From assembly GCF_913773635.1 (NCBI RefSeq), contig NZ_CAJYGQ010000006.1, positions 124,001-188,000 on the forward strand: DNA of 64,000 nt, in the 5' to 3' direction. This document shows positions 17,884-27,013 of this stretch, in pieces. Within the stretch, counting starts at the first letter, position 1, and each line of letters opens with the position of its first letter. The notes beneath the pieces are model-generated. The model was given only the letters and a program-made list of their open reading frames with translations, was not told where the DNA came from and did no database searches. Both the position numbers and the translations under genes were made by a program. This DNA comes from an uncultured Mucilaginibacter sp. Its GTDB lineage: Bacteria; Bacteroidota; Bacteroidia; Sphingobacteriales; Sphingobacteriaceae.

Positions 17884-18761
17884 GATACGCCGCAATTGAT
17901 ACCGGCTCAAACGCAGTACGCCTGCTTATAGCCGACATTATACAGAACGACGGAAAAATTACATTCAAAAAAAACACGCTTGTACGCGTACCCCTGCGTT
18001 TAGGTGACGATGCCTTTTTGGATAAAAATATATCAGACCGTAAGGCCGAAGATTTGGTTAAAACCATGTCGGCATTTAAAAACCTGATGGACGTTTACAA
18101 GGTAAGTGATTATATGGCCTGTGCAACATCGGCCATGCGCGAAGCTAAAAACGGCCCCGAGCTAATAAAGCGTATTAAGCAGGAAGCTAACCTCGACCTT
18201 GAAATAATCCATGGTGATAAAGAGGCAGGCATAATTTACGCCAGCCACAAGGGTGTTGATCTGGATGAAAGTAAAACATATTTGTATATTGATGTTGGCG
18301 GCGGTAGTACTGAGCTTTCATTGTTTGCCAATGGGGAATTGGTTGCCTCTCAATCATTTAACATTGGTACTATCCGTATATTAGATAACCAGGATAAAGA
18401 AGAAACCTGGCGCGAGATGCAGGACTTTGTACGCAAACATACTAAAGCATATAAGTTAATATACGGCGTAGGTACCGGGGGTAATATTAACAAATTGTTT
18501 AAGCTAAGCGATGAGAAGGATGGTGAGGCATTAAGCTACACAAAGCTTAAATCGTTATATAGCTACCTTTCGTCTTATTCGTTGAAAGATCGCATTAACG
18601 TGCTGAAGCTCAACCAAGACCGTGCAGATGTTATTATACCGGCTTGCGAAATTTATACTACAGTAATGAAGTGGGCAAACATTAAATCTATATACGTTCC
18701 AACCGTTGGTATGGCCGATGGCATCATTCAAACTTTGATCGAAAAGAATTTGTTGAAATAA
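17880..18761 (+). CDS. ppx: Ppx/GppA family exopolyphosphatase
   Basis: This 293-residue ASKHA-fold phosphatase hydrolyses terminal phosphates of polyphosphate or pppGpp. The family opening MRYAAIDTGSNAVRLLI, the ACATSAMREAKNG motif near 72-85, and the phosphate-binding IDVGGGSTELS near 138-148 are all clear. It lacks the extra C-terminal HD domain found in longer versions. A TTG start overlaps the ppk stop in a TTGA junction, and no better start exists, since the GSN motif begins only 9 codons later. Confidence 0.93.
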   Translation: MRYAAIDTGSNAVRLLIADIIQNDGKITFKKNTLVRVPLRLGDDAFLDKNISDRKAEDLVKTMSAFKNLMDVYKVSDYMACATSAMREAKNGPELIKRIKQEANLDLEIIHGDKEAGIIYASHKGVDLDESKTYLYIDVGGGSTELSLFANGELVASQSFNIGTIRILDNQDKEETWREMQDFVRKHTKAYKLIYGVGTGGNINKLFKLSDEKDGEALSYTKLKSLYSYLSSYSLKDRINVLKLNQDRADVIIPACEIYTTVMKWANIKSIYVPTVGMADGIIQTLIEKNLLK

Positions 18762-18796
18762 ATTTAATTAAATTTTAATATACAGATTATAGTTTC

Positions 18797-18804
18797 TATA
18801 TTTG
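18797..18804 (+). promoter_or_regulatory. TATATTTG -7 box
   Basis: A perfect match to the Bacteroidota -7 consensus TAnnTTTG. It lies 36 bases past the ppx stop and immediately before two hairpins. No clear TTG -33 partner is seen at the usual 19-21 base spacing. Confidence 0.4.
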
Positions 18805-18806
18805 TA

Positions 18807-18876
18807 ATGCCCTCTCATAGGGCATGTTTTTCATAGGTAGATGTAGGGTCGAGTAGTAATATTCGACCCTTTTTTA
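18807..18876 (+). ncRNA. Candidate small RNA with two hairpins
   Basis: Directly after a TATATTTG box, a hairpin ATGCCC/GGGCAT (18807-18825) followed by five T is succeeded by a second hairpin AGGGTCGA/TCGACCCT (18845-18870) with a T-run. A transcript starting near 18807 and ending near 18876 would be about 70 nt and contain no credible ORF. The alternative is that both hairpins simply terminate ppk-ppx transcription, which needs no new gene. Confidence 0.3.
18845..18876 (+). terminator. Rho-independent terminator
   Basis: An 8-bp stem AGGGTCGA/TCGACCCT (18845-18852 and 18863-18870) with a 10-base loop is followed by TTTTT. It separates ppk-ppx, or a small RNA, from the ubiX-type gene. Confidence 0.88.
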
Positions 18877-18891
18877 TGCTTTCAACTTTTC

Positions 18892-18899
18892 TACCTTTG
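18892..18899 (+). promoter_or_regulatory. TACCTTTG -7 box for ubiX
   Basis: A consensus TAnnTTTG box, 17 bases upstream of the ATG at 18917. It implies a very short leader of about 10 nt. Confidence 0.5.
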
Positions 18900-18916
18900 C
18901 CCTGTTTAGTTTTGTG

Positions 18917-19477
18917 ATGAAAAGGAAAATTGTAGTTGCTATTACCGGCGCAAGCGGTGCTATTTACGCTAAATTATTACTGCAAAAGCTTCAGGAGCTG
19001 GCTACCCAGGTAGCAGACGTAGGCATCATTATGTCAACTAATGCCAAACAGGTTTGGGAAACCGAGCTTGATAATACCGACTACCAGAACTTACCTTTCA
19101 AGTTTTACGATAAGCATGATTTTATGGCCCCCTTTGCATCGGGCTCGGCACGTTATGATACCATGGTGGTTATTCCATGCTCTATGGGTACACTTGGTCG
19201 TATAGCATCCGGTGTATCTGACGATTTAGTAACCCGTGCTGCCGATGTAATTTTAAAAGAGCGCAGAAAGCTTATCCTTGTTGCCCGCGATACGCCTTTA
19301 AATCTCATCCATATCCGCAACATGGCAACTGTAACCGAGGCGGGTGGTATTATTTGTCCGGCAGTGCCATCATTCTACAGTAAACCACAAACCATTGAAG
19401 AAGTAGCCTTAACAGTGGTAAACCGGGTAATTGATTTGATTGGTTTGGAGCATGATAGCTACCGCTGGAATGAATAA
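18917..19477 (+). CDS. ubiX: UbiX family flavin prenyltransferase
   Basis: This 186-residue flavoprotein resembles UbiX/Pad1, which attaches a dimethylallyl group to FMN to make the prenyl-FMN cofactor used by UbiD decarboxylases. It opens with the nucleotide-binding KIVVAITGASGAIYAKLLL and has the VVIPCSMGTLGRIASGVSDDLVTRAADV motif and the C-terminal HIRNMATVTEAGGIICPAVPSFYSKPQT region, matching the family in order and length. No ubiD is in the window. The ATG at 18917 is preferred over the GTG one codon before it. Confidence 0.93.
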   Translation: MKRKIVVAITGASGAIYAKLLLQKLQELATQVADVGIIMSTNAKQVWETELDNTDYQNLPFKFYDKHDFMAPFASGSARYDTMVVIPCSMGTLGRIASGVSDDLVTRAADVILKERRKLILVARDTPLNLIHIRNMATVTEAGGIICPAVPSFYSKPQTIEEVALTVVNRVIDLIGLEHDSYRWNE

Positions 19478-19605
19478 CGAATGGCATCAAAAGATTTTAA
19501 GTCATAGCTTTCCGCGTTAGATGATTGTTTGAATTACTGCTATGAATGTCGTGAAGGCGCCTTAAAATCATGGCCGAATAATCAATGCAATCCTAATAAA
19601 TATTC

Positions 19606-19613
19606 TAACTTTG
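19606..19613 (+). promoter_or_regulatory. thrS: TAACTTTG -7 box for the thrS operon
   Basis: A consensus TAnnTTTG box, 77 bases before the thrS ATG. It is followed by a hairpin (AATCAC/GTGATT, 19627-19646). A second short repeat, AATCA/TGATT (19676-19680 and 19691-19695), overlaps the start codon. It resembles the local promoter style; the hairpin suggests leader control. Confidence 0.5.
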
Positions 19614-19689
19614 GCACCCAATTAACAATCACTTCCGTAGGTGATTAAACAGTAATATTTTTTAAAAGAACAATAAATCATAGTTGTAG

Positions 19690-21615
19690 ATGATTAACAT
19701 TACACTTCCTGATGGTTCCGTTCGTCAGTACGATAAAGGAATCACTTCTATGCAAATTGCACAGTCAATTTCTGAAGGTTTAGCCCGTAACGTTTTAGCC
19801 GCCGAAGTAGATGGCGCAGTGTGGGATGCAAGTCGCCCAATTGAGCAAGATGCCAGTGTTAAATTATTAACCTGGACAAATGATGAAGGTAAAGCTACCT
19901 TTTGGCATTCGTCAGCTCACTTAATGGCAGAGGCTTTAGAAGCCTTGTATCCGGGTACCAAATTTGGCATTGGTCCGGCTATCGAAACCGGTTTTTATTA
20001 CGACGTTGACTTTGGCGACCGTACCTTTGCTCAGGAAGATTTCAAGAAAATTGAAGATAAAATGCTCGAGCTTGCCAAAACCAAAGCCGAGTATATACGC
20101 AAGCCGGTAAGTAAAGATGAAGCTGTTGCCTACTTTACTGATAAAGGCGATGAATACAAACTTGATCTTATTAAAGATCTTCCTGATGGTTCAATAACCT
20201 TTTACTCACAAGGTAATTTTACCGATTTATGCCGTGGTCCGCATATTCCCAACACCGGTTTTATCAAGGCAGTAAAGTTGATGAATGTAGCGGGTGCATA
20301 CTGGCGCGGTGATGAAAGCCGCAAACAGTTAACCCGTATTTACGCCGTAACTTTTCCAAAGGCCGGCGAACTTGCCGAGTATTTGAACATGCTGGAGGAG
20401 GCAAAAAAGCGTGATCACCGTAAGTTAGGTAAAGAGCTTGAGCTGTTTGCCTTTTCTGAAAAGGTAGGCATGGGTTTACCATTGTGGTTGCCGAAAGGCA
20501 CCGCTTTGCGTGAGCGTTTGGTTAACTTTTTACAGCGTGCACAGGTTGCAGCTGGTTACGAGCAGGTAATTACGCCGCACATTGGTCATAAAAACCTATA
20601 TGTAACTTCTGGCCATTACGAAAAATATGGTAAAGATAGCTTCCAGCCTATACAAACTCCGCAGGAGGGAGAGGAGTTTTTCCTGAAGCCGATGAACTGC
20701 CCGCACCATTGCGAAATCTATAAAACCAAACCACGTTCTTACAAAGATTTGCCTGTACGTTTCGCCGAATTTGGAACAGTATACCGTTACGAGCAAAGTG
20801 GAGAGCTTCACGGTTTAACCCGTGTGCGTGGCTTTACTCAGGATGATGCCCACTTGTTTTGCCGCCCCGACCAGGTTAAAGAAGAATTTAAAAAGGTAAT
20901 TGACCTGGTTCTTTATGTATTCAACGCTCTTGGCTTCCAGGATTACGTTGCACAGGTTTCCCTACGCGACCCGGAAAACAAAGCCAAGTACATAGGTACC
21001 GACGAAAACTGGCAGCTTGCCGAAACTGCAATTATCGAAGCGGCAGAAGAGAAAGGCCTGCGTACAGTGATAGAATTGGGCGAGGCAGCGTTCTACGGTC
21101 CTAAGCTTGATTTTATGGTGAAGGATGCTTTAGGCCGTAAATGGCAGTTAGGAACCATTCAGGTAGATTATAACTTGCCCGAGCGTTTTGAGCTTGAGTA
21201 TACTGGTAGCGATAATCAAAAGCATCGCCCGGTAATGATTCACCGTGCACCTTTTGGTTCTTTGGAGCGATTTGTGGCTGTTTTAATTGAGCACTGCGCC
21301 GGTAACTTCCCGTTATGGTTATCGCCCGAGCAGTATGTTATTTTGCCTATTTCAGAAAAGTATGAAGATTATGCAAAAAAACTTTCACAAATGCTTAATA
21401 ATTCCGATATTCGCGGGCTAATTGACTTTAGAGATGAAAAAATCGGTCGCAAAATACGCGACGCCGAAGTCAAGAAAATCCCATATATGCTGATTGTGGG
21501 CGAAAAAGAAGCTGCCGAAGGCACGCTATCAGTTCGTAAACATGGCACCGGCGATTTGGGAAGCATGAGTATTGAAGATTTTAAACAACAATTAATTAAA
21601 GAAATAACCATATAA
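19690..21615 (+). CDS. thrS: Threonyl-tRNA synthetase
   Basis: This 641-residue class II synthetase charges tRNA-Thr. Domains in order are the TGS domain (1-60), the editing domain with HSSAH at 73-77, the catalytic core with zinc ligands in [16 protein letters not shown] and VMIHRAPFG, and the C-terminal anticodon-binding domain. Length matches the family. It is the first gene of thrS-infC-rpmI-rplT, the classical gene order, with only 1 base to infC. Confidence 0.97.
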   Translation: MINITLPDGSVRQYDKGITSMQIAQSISEGLARNVLAAEVDGAVWDASRPIEQDASVKLLTWTNDEGKATFWHSSAHLMAEALEALYPGTKFGIGPAIETGFYYDVDFGDRTFAQEDFKKIEDKMLELAKTKAEYIRKPVSKDEAVAYFTDKGDEYKLDLIKDLPDGSITFYSQGNFTDLCRGPHIPNTGFIKAVKLMNVAGAYWRGDESRKQLTRIYAVTFPKAGELAEYLNMLEEAKKRDHRKLGKELELFAFSEKVGMGLPLWLPKGTALRERLVNFLQRAQVAAGYEQVITPHIGHKNLYVTSGHYEKYGKDSFQPIQTPQEGEEFFLKPMNCPHHCEIYKTKPRSYKDLPVRFAEFGTVYRYEQSGELHGLTRVRGFTQDDAHLFCRPDQVKEEFKKVIDLVLYVFNALGFQDYVAQVSLRDPENKAKYIGTDENWQLAETAIIEAAEEKGLRTVIELGEAAFYGPKLDFMVKDALGRKWQLGTIQVDYNLPERFELEYTGSDNQKHRPVMIHRAPFGSLERFVAVLIEHCAGNFPLWLSPEQYVILPISEKYEDYAKKLSQMLNNSDIRGLIDFRDEKIGRKIRDAEVKKIPYMLIVGEKEAAEGTLSVRKHGTGDLGSMSIEDFKQQLIKEITI

Positions 21616-21616
21616 C

Positions 21617-22183
21617 TTGGCATTAAATAAACCGAATTTCAGAGGTCCGCGTCCTCCTTTTAAGAAAAAGGAAGCAGAGCACAACATTAATAACTTCATT
21701 AAAGCTCCCGAAGTGCGTTTGGTGGGCGATAACGTGGAGCAGGGAATTTTCTCTACCCGCGATGCGTTGGCCATAGCACAGGAACAAGAGTTGGATCTGG
21801 TTGAAATATCTCCTAACGCTGTTCCTCCTGTTTGCCGTGTGATTGACTATAACAAGTTCATCTACGAGCAAAAGAAGAAGATGAAGGAGATTAAAAGTAA
21901 TGCTAAGCAAACCATCATTAAGGAGATCCGTTTCGGGCCTAATACTGATGATCATGACTTTAACTTTAAGCTGAAGCATGCCATTGGTTTCCTTGAAGCA
22001 GGTGAAAAGGTGAGGGCTTACGTACACTTTAAAGGCCGTGCAATTGTTTACAAAGAGCAGGGTGAAATTTTATTGCTTAAGTTTGCACAGGCACTTGAAG
22101 AAGTGGGCAAGGTTGAGCAGTTACCCAAGCTTGAAGGTAAACGTATGTTTTTAATTGTTGGCCCTAAAGCCGCTAAAAAGTAG
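21617..22183 (+). CDS. infC: Translation initiation factor IF-3
   Basis: This 188-residue factor has an N-domain ([27 protein letters not shown] region), a lysine-rich linker ([14 protein letters not shown]) and a C-domain ([25 protein letters not shown]). It binds the 30S subunit and checks start codons. The start is TTG at 21617, giving [11 protein letters not shown]; no ATG is usable near the N-terminus. infC genes elsewhere often begin with rare codons such as AUU that IF-3 itself disfavours, so this TTG may have the same feedback role. The gene lies 1 base after thrS. Confidence 0.96.
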   Translation: MALNKPNFRGPRPPFKKKEAEHNINNFIKAPEVRLVGDNVEQGIFSTRDALAIAQEQELDLVEISPNAVPPVCRVIDYNKFIYEQKKKMKEIKSNAKQTIIKEIRFGPNTDDHDFNFKLKHAIGFLEAGEKVRAYVHFKGRAIVYKEQGEILLLKFAQALEEVGKVEQLPKLEGKRMFLIVGPKAAKK

Positions 22184-22191
22184 TAGTTAAC

Positions 22192-22235
22192 AATCAGTAA
22201 TATACTGATTAAAGATAATACGCTGTGGAAGCGTA
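22192..22235 (+). promoter_or_regulatory. Hairpins in the infC-rpmI gap, possible ribosomal protein leader
   Basis: The 73-base gap between infC and rpmI contains AATCAGTA/TACTGATT (22192-22210, 8-bp stem) and TACGC/GCGTA (22219-22235). L20 represses its own operon through structured RNA in this position in other phyla. Whether these hairpins bind L20 here is inference. Confidence 0.4.
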
Positions 22236-22256
22236 GGAATAAAATAAATAAGTGTT

Positions 22257-22457
22257 ATGCCAAAAATGAAAACCAATTCCAGTGCCAAAAAGCGCTTTAA
22301 GCTTACTGGAACCGGTAAAATTGCAAGAAAAAACGCATACAAAAGCCACATCTTAACCAAGATGTCAACAAAACGTAAGCGTGCCTTAGGTCAGACCAGC
22401 ATGGTATCTGAAGCCGACATGGGTAACGTTAAACGTATGCTTTGTATCGGAAAGTAA
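22257..22457 (+). CDS. rpmI: 50S ribosomal protein L35
   Basis: This is a 66-residue basic ribosomal protein beginning [22 protein letters not shown], the family signature. It lies in canonical order between infC and rplT. Length is normal. Expression is probably shared with the rest of the operon, with the hairpins upstream as a candidate control site. Confidence 0.97.
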   Translation: MPKMKTNSSAKKRFKLTGTGKIARKNAYKSHILTKMSTKRKRALGQTSMVSEADMGNVKRMLCIGK

Positions 22458-22534
22458 TTCATTAATTTTTAACCAGGTATTCGAGTTCGTAAAGTTTCCT
22501 TTAATGGAACACTCACTACCAAAAAAGCAAAAAA

Positions 22535-22882
22535 ATGCCACGTTCAGTTAACGCAGTAGCGTCGAGAAGACGCCGGAAAAAAATCATGAACCTTGCAAAA
22601 GGTTATTATGGTTCACGCAGCAAGGTTTACACCATTGCAAAAAACACAGTTGAAAAAGGTTTACAGTACGCTTACCGCGACCGTAAAACCAAAAAAAGAG
22701 AGTTCCGCGCTTTATGGATCCAACGTATTAACGCTGGTGCCCGTCAGCATGGTATTTCTTACTCACAATTAATGGGTAAGTTAAACGCCAGCGAAATTGG
22801 CTTAAACCGCAAAGTATTAGCTGATTTGGCTATGAATCACCCAGAAGCTTTCAAGGCTGTGGTTGATGCTGTAGCAAAGTAA
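22535..22882 (+). CDS. rplT: 50S ribosomal protein L20
   Basis: This is a 115-residue primary 23S rRNA-binding protein beginning [23 protein letters not shown], with the conserved [22 protein letters not shown] in its centre. In other bacteria L20 is the operon's translational repressor. A terminator follows directly after its stop, closing the operon. Confidence 0.97.
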   Translation: MPRSVNAVASRRRRKKIMNLAKGYYGSRSKVYTIAKNTVEKGLQYAYRDRKTKKREFRALWIQRINAGARQHGISYSQLMGKLNASEIGLNRKVLADLAMNHPEAFKAVVDAVAK

Positions 22883-22906
22883 GCTACTCTTACATACAAG
22901 CAAACA

Positions 22907-22934
22907 AAACGCCTGCTAATTTTAGCGGGCGTTT
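22907..22934 (+). terminator. Terminator of the thrS-rplT operon
   Basis: An inverted repeat AAACGCCTGCTAA / TTAGCGGGCGTTT lies 25 bases past the rplT stop and forms a long GC-containing stem, though followed by a short T-run (TTTCTTGTTTG). Confidence 0.8.
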
Positions 22935-23005
22935 CTTGTTTGTAGATGCTTAGTTAAGTGCTTATGCTTTTTTTCAAGCGTTCTTTATTTAACTTAGCTC
23001 AATCA

Positions 23006-24331
23006 ATGGAAACCAAAAACAATCCTAAAACCATACGCGCGTGGGCAATGTTCGATTGGGCAAACTCGGCTTACAACCTGGTTATAACCTCTACCATTTT
23101 CCCGGCATATTACACGGCTATAACTACAACTAAAGAGCGGGGCGATAAGGTAAGCTTTTTAGGGTATCAGTTTGTCAATACCGCCTTGCAAGATTATGTG
23201 CTGGCTGCGGCTTATATGGTTGTTGTTTTGCTGCTTCCAATTTTAACTTCAATAGCCGATTACCGCGGCAATAAAAAGAGTTACATGCAACTCTTTACCT
23301 GGATGGGCGGGTTATCGTGCTGTGCCTTATTTTTCTTTAAACTGGAAACCCTTGAGATAAGCATGCTCTGGTTTGCATTAGCAGCCATAGGTTATTGCAG
23401 CGGTGCCGTGTTTTACAATTCATATTTACCGCAAATAGCATCTTTGGAACAGCAGGACAAGGTAAGTGCAAAAGGATTTACTTACGGCTACATTGGTAGC
23501 GTGGTTTTGCAAATAGTATGCTTTGTGTTCGTTTTGAAACCGGAACTATTTGGTATTACAGATGCAAGTTTACCGGCCCGACTTTCATTTTTACTGGTTG
23601 GTTTATGGTGGCTGGGCTTTGCACAAATTCCATTTTACAAATTACCAAAAGGACAGCCTAATAATGCAGGTAATCACAATCAAAATGTATTAATCGGAGG
23701 TTTTAAGGAGCTTGGGAACGTATTGCATAAAATAAAATCAATGCCTGTATTAAAGCAGTATTTGTCAGCTTTCTTTTTCTACTCTATGGGCGTACAAACC
23801 GTTATGCTGGTTGCAACCGGCTTTGCTGCTAAGGAACTGCATTTGCCTCAAGAAAGCTTAATTGCAACAATCTTGATAATTCAGTTGGTGGCTATTGCCG
23901 GTGCTGCATTAATGTCGAGGCTATCGGCAACTTATGGCAACGTAAAGGTACTTATAGGAGTAGTGATAATTTGGATTGGTATATGCTTTGCCGCCTATTT
24001 TACCCAAACCGAAATGCAATTTTATTTACTTGCGGTAGTGGTGGGCTTGGTGATGGGAGGTATTCAATCGCTTTCCAGGTCAACGTACTCCAAGTTTTTG
24101 CCGCAAAATATTACCGATACAGCATCTTTTTTTAGCTTTTATGATGTAACCGAAAAACTGGCAATTGTAATCGGATTGTTTACATTTGGCTTTGTTGAGT
24201 CGTTTACAGGAAGTATGCGTAACTCAACGTTGGTGCTGAGCCTGTTTTTTATTGCAGGTATGTTGCTGTTAATTTTATTGATGCGTACACAAAAACGTTC
24301 GTTACAAAACATTACAGCCGGCACTGTGTAA
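23006..24331 (+). CDS. MFS transporter, UMF1/Atg22-like family
   Basis: This is a polytopic inner-membrane protein of about 441 residues with roughly 12 hydrophobic segments. The N-terminal motif RAWAMFDWANSAYNLVITSTIF is the hallmark of the UMF1 (Atg22-like) branch of the major facilitator superfamily. GGIQSLSRSTYSKFLPQ is the corresponding second-half motif. Substrates of bacterial members are not established. I chose the ATG at 23006; in-frame starts upstream at 22958 (GTG) and 22964 (ATG) would add about 14-16 residues. Confidence 0.87.
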   Translation: METKNNPKTIRAWAMFDWANSAYNLVITSTIFPAYYTAITTTKERGDKVSFLGYQFVNTALQDYVLAAAYMVVVLLLPILTSIADYRGNKKSYMQLFTWMGGLSCCALFFFKLETLEISMLWFALAAIGYCSGAVFYNSYLPQIASLEQQDKVSAKGFTYGYIGSVVLQIVCFVFVLKPELFGITDASLPARLSFLLVGLWWLGFAQIPFYKLPKGQPNNAGNHNQNVLIGGFKELGNVLHKIKSMPVLKQYLSAFFFYSMGVQTVMLVATGFAAKELHLPQESLIATILIIQLVAIAGAALMSRLSATYGNVKVLIGVVIIWIGICFAAYFTQTEMQFYLLAVVVGLVMGGIQSLSRSTYSKFLPQNITDTASFFSFYDVTEKLAIVIGLFTFGFVESFTGSMRNSTLVLSLFFIAGMLLLILLMRTQKRSLQNITAGTV

Positions 24332-24344
24332 ACGTACGTAAGAA

Positions 24345-25073
24345 ATGAAAATTGAGTTATTTGTACCGTGTTTCGTTGACCAGTTATTTCCCGACACGGC
24401 CTTCAATACTGTGAAAGTACTGCAAAAGGCAGGGTGTGAAGTAAACTTTAATGCCGAGCAAACCTGCTGTGGCCAGCCTGCATTTAATGCCGGTTTTTGG
24501 GATGATGCCAAAGAAGTGGGCAGCAAGTTTTTAAATTCATTTGGAGATGATGACGTGATTGTAACGCCATCGGCTTCATGTACAGGTATGGTGCGCAACT
24601 ATTATAATGATTTATTTACCAATACCACGGCCCACAATAAATGCCGCTCGGTACAAGGCAACATTTACGAGCTAAGCGACTTTTTAATAAATATACTTCA
24701 GATTGATGCTTTTGGTGCTGAGCTGGACGGTCGCGCAGTATTTCATGATAGCTGTGCCGGACTGCGAGAGTGTAAGATAAAGGATGAGCCGCGGCAACTA
24801 TTATCCAAAGTATACGGCCTCGAACTGGTTGACTTACCCGCAGGTGAAACATGTTGCGGATTTGGTGGTACCTTTGCGGTGAAATTCGATGCAGTTTCAA
24901 CCGCTATGGCGCAACAAAAGGTTGAAAACGCTCTAGCTGTTGATGCCGATTACATCATATCTACCGATGCATCTTGCTTGCTCCATTTGCAGGGTTATAT
25001 TGATAAAAACAATCTGCCTATTAAAACCTATCATATTGCCGATGTATTGGCCAACGGGTGGGGTAACGTTTAG
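24345..25073 (+). CDS. lutA: LutA-like Fe-S oxidoreductase subunit (CCG domains)
   Basis: This 242-residue cytoplasmic protein has two CCG (cysteine-rich) domains, with AEQTCCGQPAFNAGFW near residue 40 and GETCCGFGGTFAVK near 165-178, as in LutA/YkgE and heterodisulfide reductase subunits. LutA works with LutB and LutC to oxidise lactate. Neither partner gene is next to it, so it may act with subunits encoded elsewhere or have another role. It lies 13 bases after the UMF1 transporter, and the small DUF6265 gene follows after 11 bases. Confidence 0.87.
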   Translation: MKIELFVPCFVDQLFPDTAFNTVKVLQKAGCEVNFNAEQTCCGQPAFNAGFWDDAKEVGSKFLNSFGDDDVIVTPSASCTGMVRNYYNDLFTNTTAHNKCRSVQGNIYELSDFLINILQIDAFGAELDGRAVFHDSCAGLRECKIKDEPRQLLSKVYGLELVDLPAGETCCGFGGTFAVKFDAVSTAMAQQKVENALAVDADYIISTDASCLLHLQGYIDKNNLPIKTYHIADVLANGWGNV

Positions 25074-25084
25074 CAAATAAAACT

Positions 25085-25579
25085 ATGTACAAATCGCTTT
25101 CGGCTTTAATTGTTGTATTATTCATCTTTGGTTTGCAGGCGTTTGCCCAGGTGAAAAATTTCAAGATAAACGATTTATCCTTTATGGCTGGAACATGGAC
25201 ATTAAAGCACCAATGGGGCGATATGGAAGAGTTTTGGGGACCGCCCATGGGTAATAATATGGTGAGCAGTTACCGTTGTGTAAAGGATGGTAAAGTGGTT
25301 TTCTATGAGTTTGTTGTTATAGAACAAACAAATGGTGATCCTGTTATGAAAATGCGGCACTTTAATCCAGGTAGCATAGCCTGGGAAGACAAAGATAAAC
25401 CACACACGTATAAACTCATTGTCCTCACCAAATCAAAAGCTGTATTTGAAGATGATAAGAAGGAGGTTAAGTTAACCTATGAGCGCACATCTTCAACAAA
25501 GATGAATTGCATTTTGGAGGAGAAGGACAAGAAAGGTAAATTACAAAAGGATATATTTGCCTACACCCTTAAGCCATAA
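25085..25579 (+). CDS. Secreted DUF6265 family protein
   Basis: This 164-residue protein has a clear signal peptide (1-20, ending FGLQAFA). The mature part matches DUF6265 in motif order, with LSFMAGTWTL, EEFWGPPMGNNMV, VFYEFVVIEQ and KMRHFNPG. It is a beta-rich, probably lipocalin-like fold of unknown function. Export to the periplasm is expected. It sits 11 bases after lutA. Confidence 0.83.
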   Translation: MYKSLSALIVVLFIFGLQAFAQVKNFKINDLSFMAGTWTLKHQWGDMEEFWGPPMGNNMVSSYRCVKDGKVVFYEFVVIEQTNGDPVMKMRHFNPGSIAWEDKDKPHTYKLIVLTKSKAVFEDDKKEVKLTYERTSSTKMNCILEEKDKKGKLQKDIFAYTLKP

Positions 25580-25647
25580 AATGGTCAAAACATAGCGATG
25601 GCTTAAACCAACCCAACCACTCACTTCTAACTAGTCATTAAATTATT

Positions 25648-25655
25648 TATCTTTG
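25648..25655 (+). promoter_or_regulatory. mtaB: TATCTTTG -7 box for mtaB
   Basis: A consensus TAnnTTTG box 10 bases before the ATG at 25666, giving almost no leader. A TTG -33 partner is not evident at the usual spacing. Confidence 0.45.
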
Positions 25656-25665
25656 CGGCTTGATA

Positions 25666-26985
25666 ATGAACAAGAAAGTCGCTTTTTATACACTGGGTTG
25701 CAAGCTCAACTACTCTGAAACGTCAACGTTAGGTAGATTACTTAATAATGCTGGTTTTGAAACAGTTGAATTCACCCAAACTCCTGATGTTTTTGTAATC
25801 AATACATGTTCGGTAACTGAGAATGCCGACAAAAAATGCAAGAAGATTGTAAAGGAAGCGCTTAAAATTTCTCCTAATGCCCATGTAACTATTGTGGGTT
25901 GTTACGCACAGCTTAAACCGCAGGAAATAGCCCAAATACCGGGCGTTGACTTAGTTTTAGGGGCGGCAGAGAAGTTTCAGTTGGTTGATCATTTAACAGA
26001 TCTTACTAAAAAAGAAAAGACGGAAGTTTTTAATCAGCCGGTATCAGAAGCCAATCAATTTATTTCATCTTACTCGTTTGGTGATCGTACCCGTACTTTC
26101 CTGAAAGTGCAGGATGGGTGCGATTACTCTTGCACCTTTTGTACCATACCCATGGCCCGCGGCGCCAGTCGCAGCGATACCATTGAGAGCGCGGTTAAGC
26201 AAGCATATGAAATTGCCGCTTCGGGTGTCAAAGAAATTGTACTTACTGGTGTAAACCTTGGAGACTTTGGTATACGCGACGGTATTCGTCACGATAAATT
26301 TGTTGACTTGGTAAAAGCTTTAGATGAAGTGGAAGGCATTGATCGCATTCGTATTTCATCAATAGAACCAAACTTGCTTACCGATGAAATTATTGAATTT
26401 GTAGCTGGTTCCAAACGTTTTGTACCGCATTTCCATATTCCGCTGCAGTCGGGCTCTAATAAAATATTAGGCTTAATGCGTCGCCGCTACCGCAGAGAAT
26501 TATATGTTGACCGTGTTGCCAAAATCAAAGAATTGATGCCCGATTGTTGTATTGGTGTTGATGTTATTGTAGGCTTCCCCGGTGAAACCCGTGAAGACTT
26601 TGTTGATACGTATAACTTCCTGAATGATCTTGATGTTTCTTACCTGCATGTATTCACCTACTCTGAGCGTGAAAACACCATGGCAGCCGAAATGAGCGGC
26701 GTTGTGCCAGGCTCAACACGAGCCGACAGGAGCAAGATGCTTCACATATTATCTGAAAAGAAACGTCGCGCATTTTATGAATCGCAACTCAATAAAAGCG
26801 ACGAAGTACTGTTTGAGGGCGACAACAAAGACGGCTTTATGCATGGCTTTACGCGCAATTACGTAAAAGTGAAAGCCAAATTTGACCCCGTACTTGTTAA
26901 CGAATTAAAGACGGTGAAACTCACCGCCATAAGCCCCGACGGCGACGTTGAAATAATCGAAAGCGAAGAAATATTGGTTCATTAA
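25666..26985 (+). CDS. mtaB: tRNA N6-threonylcarbamoyladenosine methylthiotransferase
   Basis: This 439-residue radical-SAM enzyme adds a methylthio group to t6A37 of tRNA. The N-terminal MTTase domain carries cysteines C12 (LGCKLNYSE), C48 (NTCSVT) and C79 (GCYAQ) for one 4Fe-4S cluster. The radical-SAM motif is CDYSCTFC (C152, C156, C159). A TRAM-like domain ends the protein. It resembles MtaB rather than MiaB or RimO by the [10 protein letters not shown] and [13 protein letters not shown] motifs. The ATG at 25666 is preferred; an in-frame TTG two codons upstream is unlikely. Confidence 0.93.
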   Translation: MNKKVAFYTLGCKLNYSETSTLGRLLNNAGFETVEFTQTPDVFVINTCSVTENADKKCKKIVKEALKISPNAHVTIVGCYAQLKPQEIAQIPGVDLVLGAAEKFQLVDHLTDLTKKEKTEVFNQPVSEANQFISSYSFGDRTRTFLKVQDGCDYSCTFCTIPMARGASRSDTIESAVKQAYEIAASGVKEIVLTGVNLGDFGIRDGIRHDKFVDLVKALDEVEGIDRIRISSIEPNLLTDEIIEFVAGSKRFVPHFHIPLQSGSNKILGLMRRRYRRELYVDRVAKIKELMPDCCIGVDVIVGFPGETREDFVDTYNFLNDLDVSYLHVFTYSERENTMAAEMSGVVPGSTRADRSKMLHILSEKKRRAFYESQLNKSDEVLFEGDNKDGFMHGFTRNYVKVKAKFDPVLVNELKTVKLTAISPDGDVEIIESEEILVH

Positions 26986-27013
26986 CCTTATATTCGCTTC
27001 AAAATACTACCTC

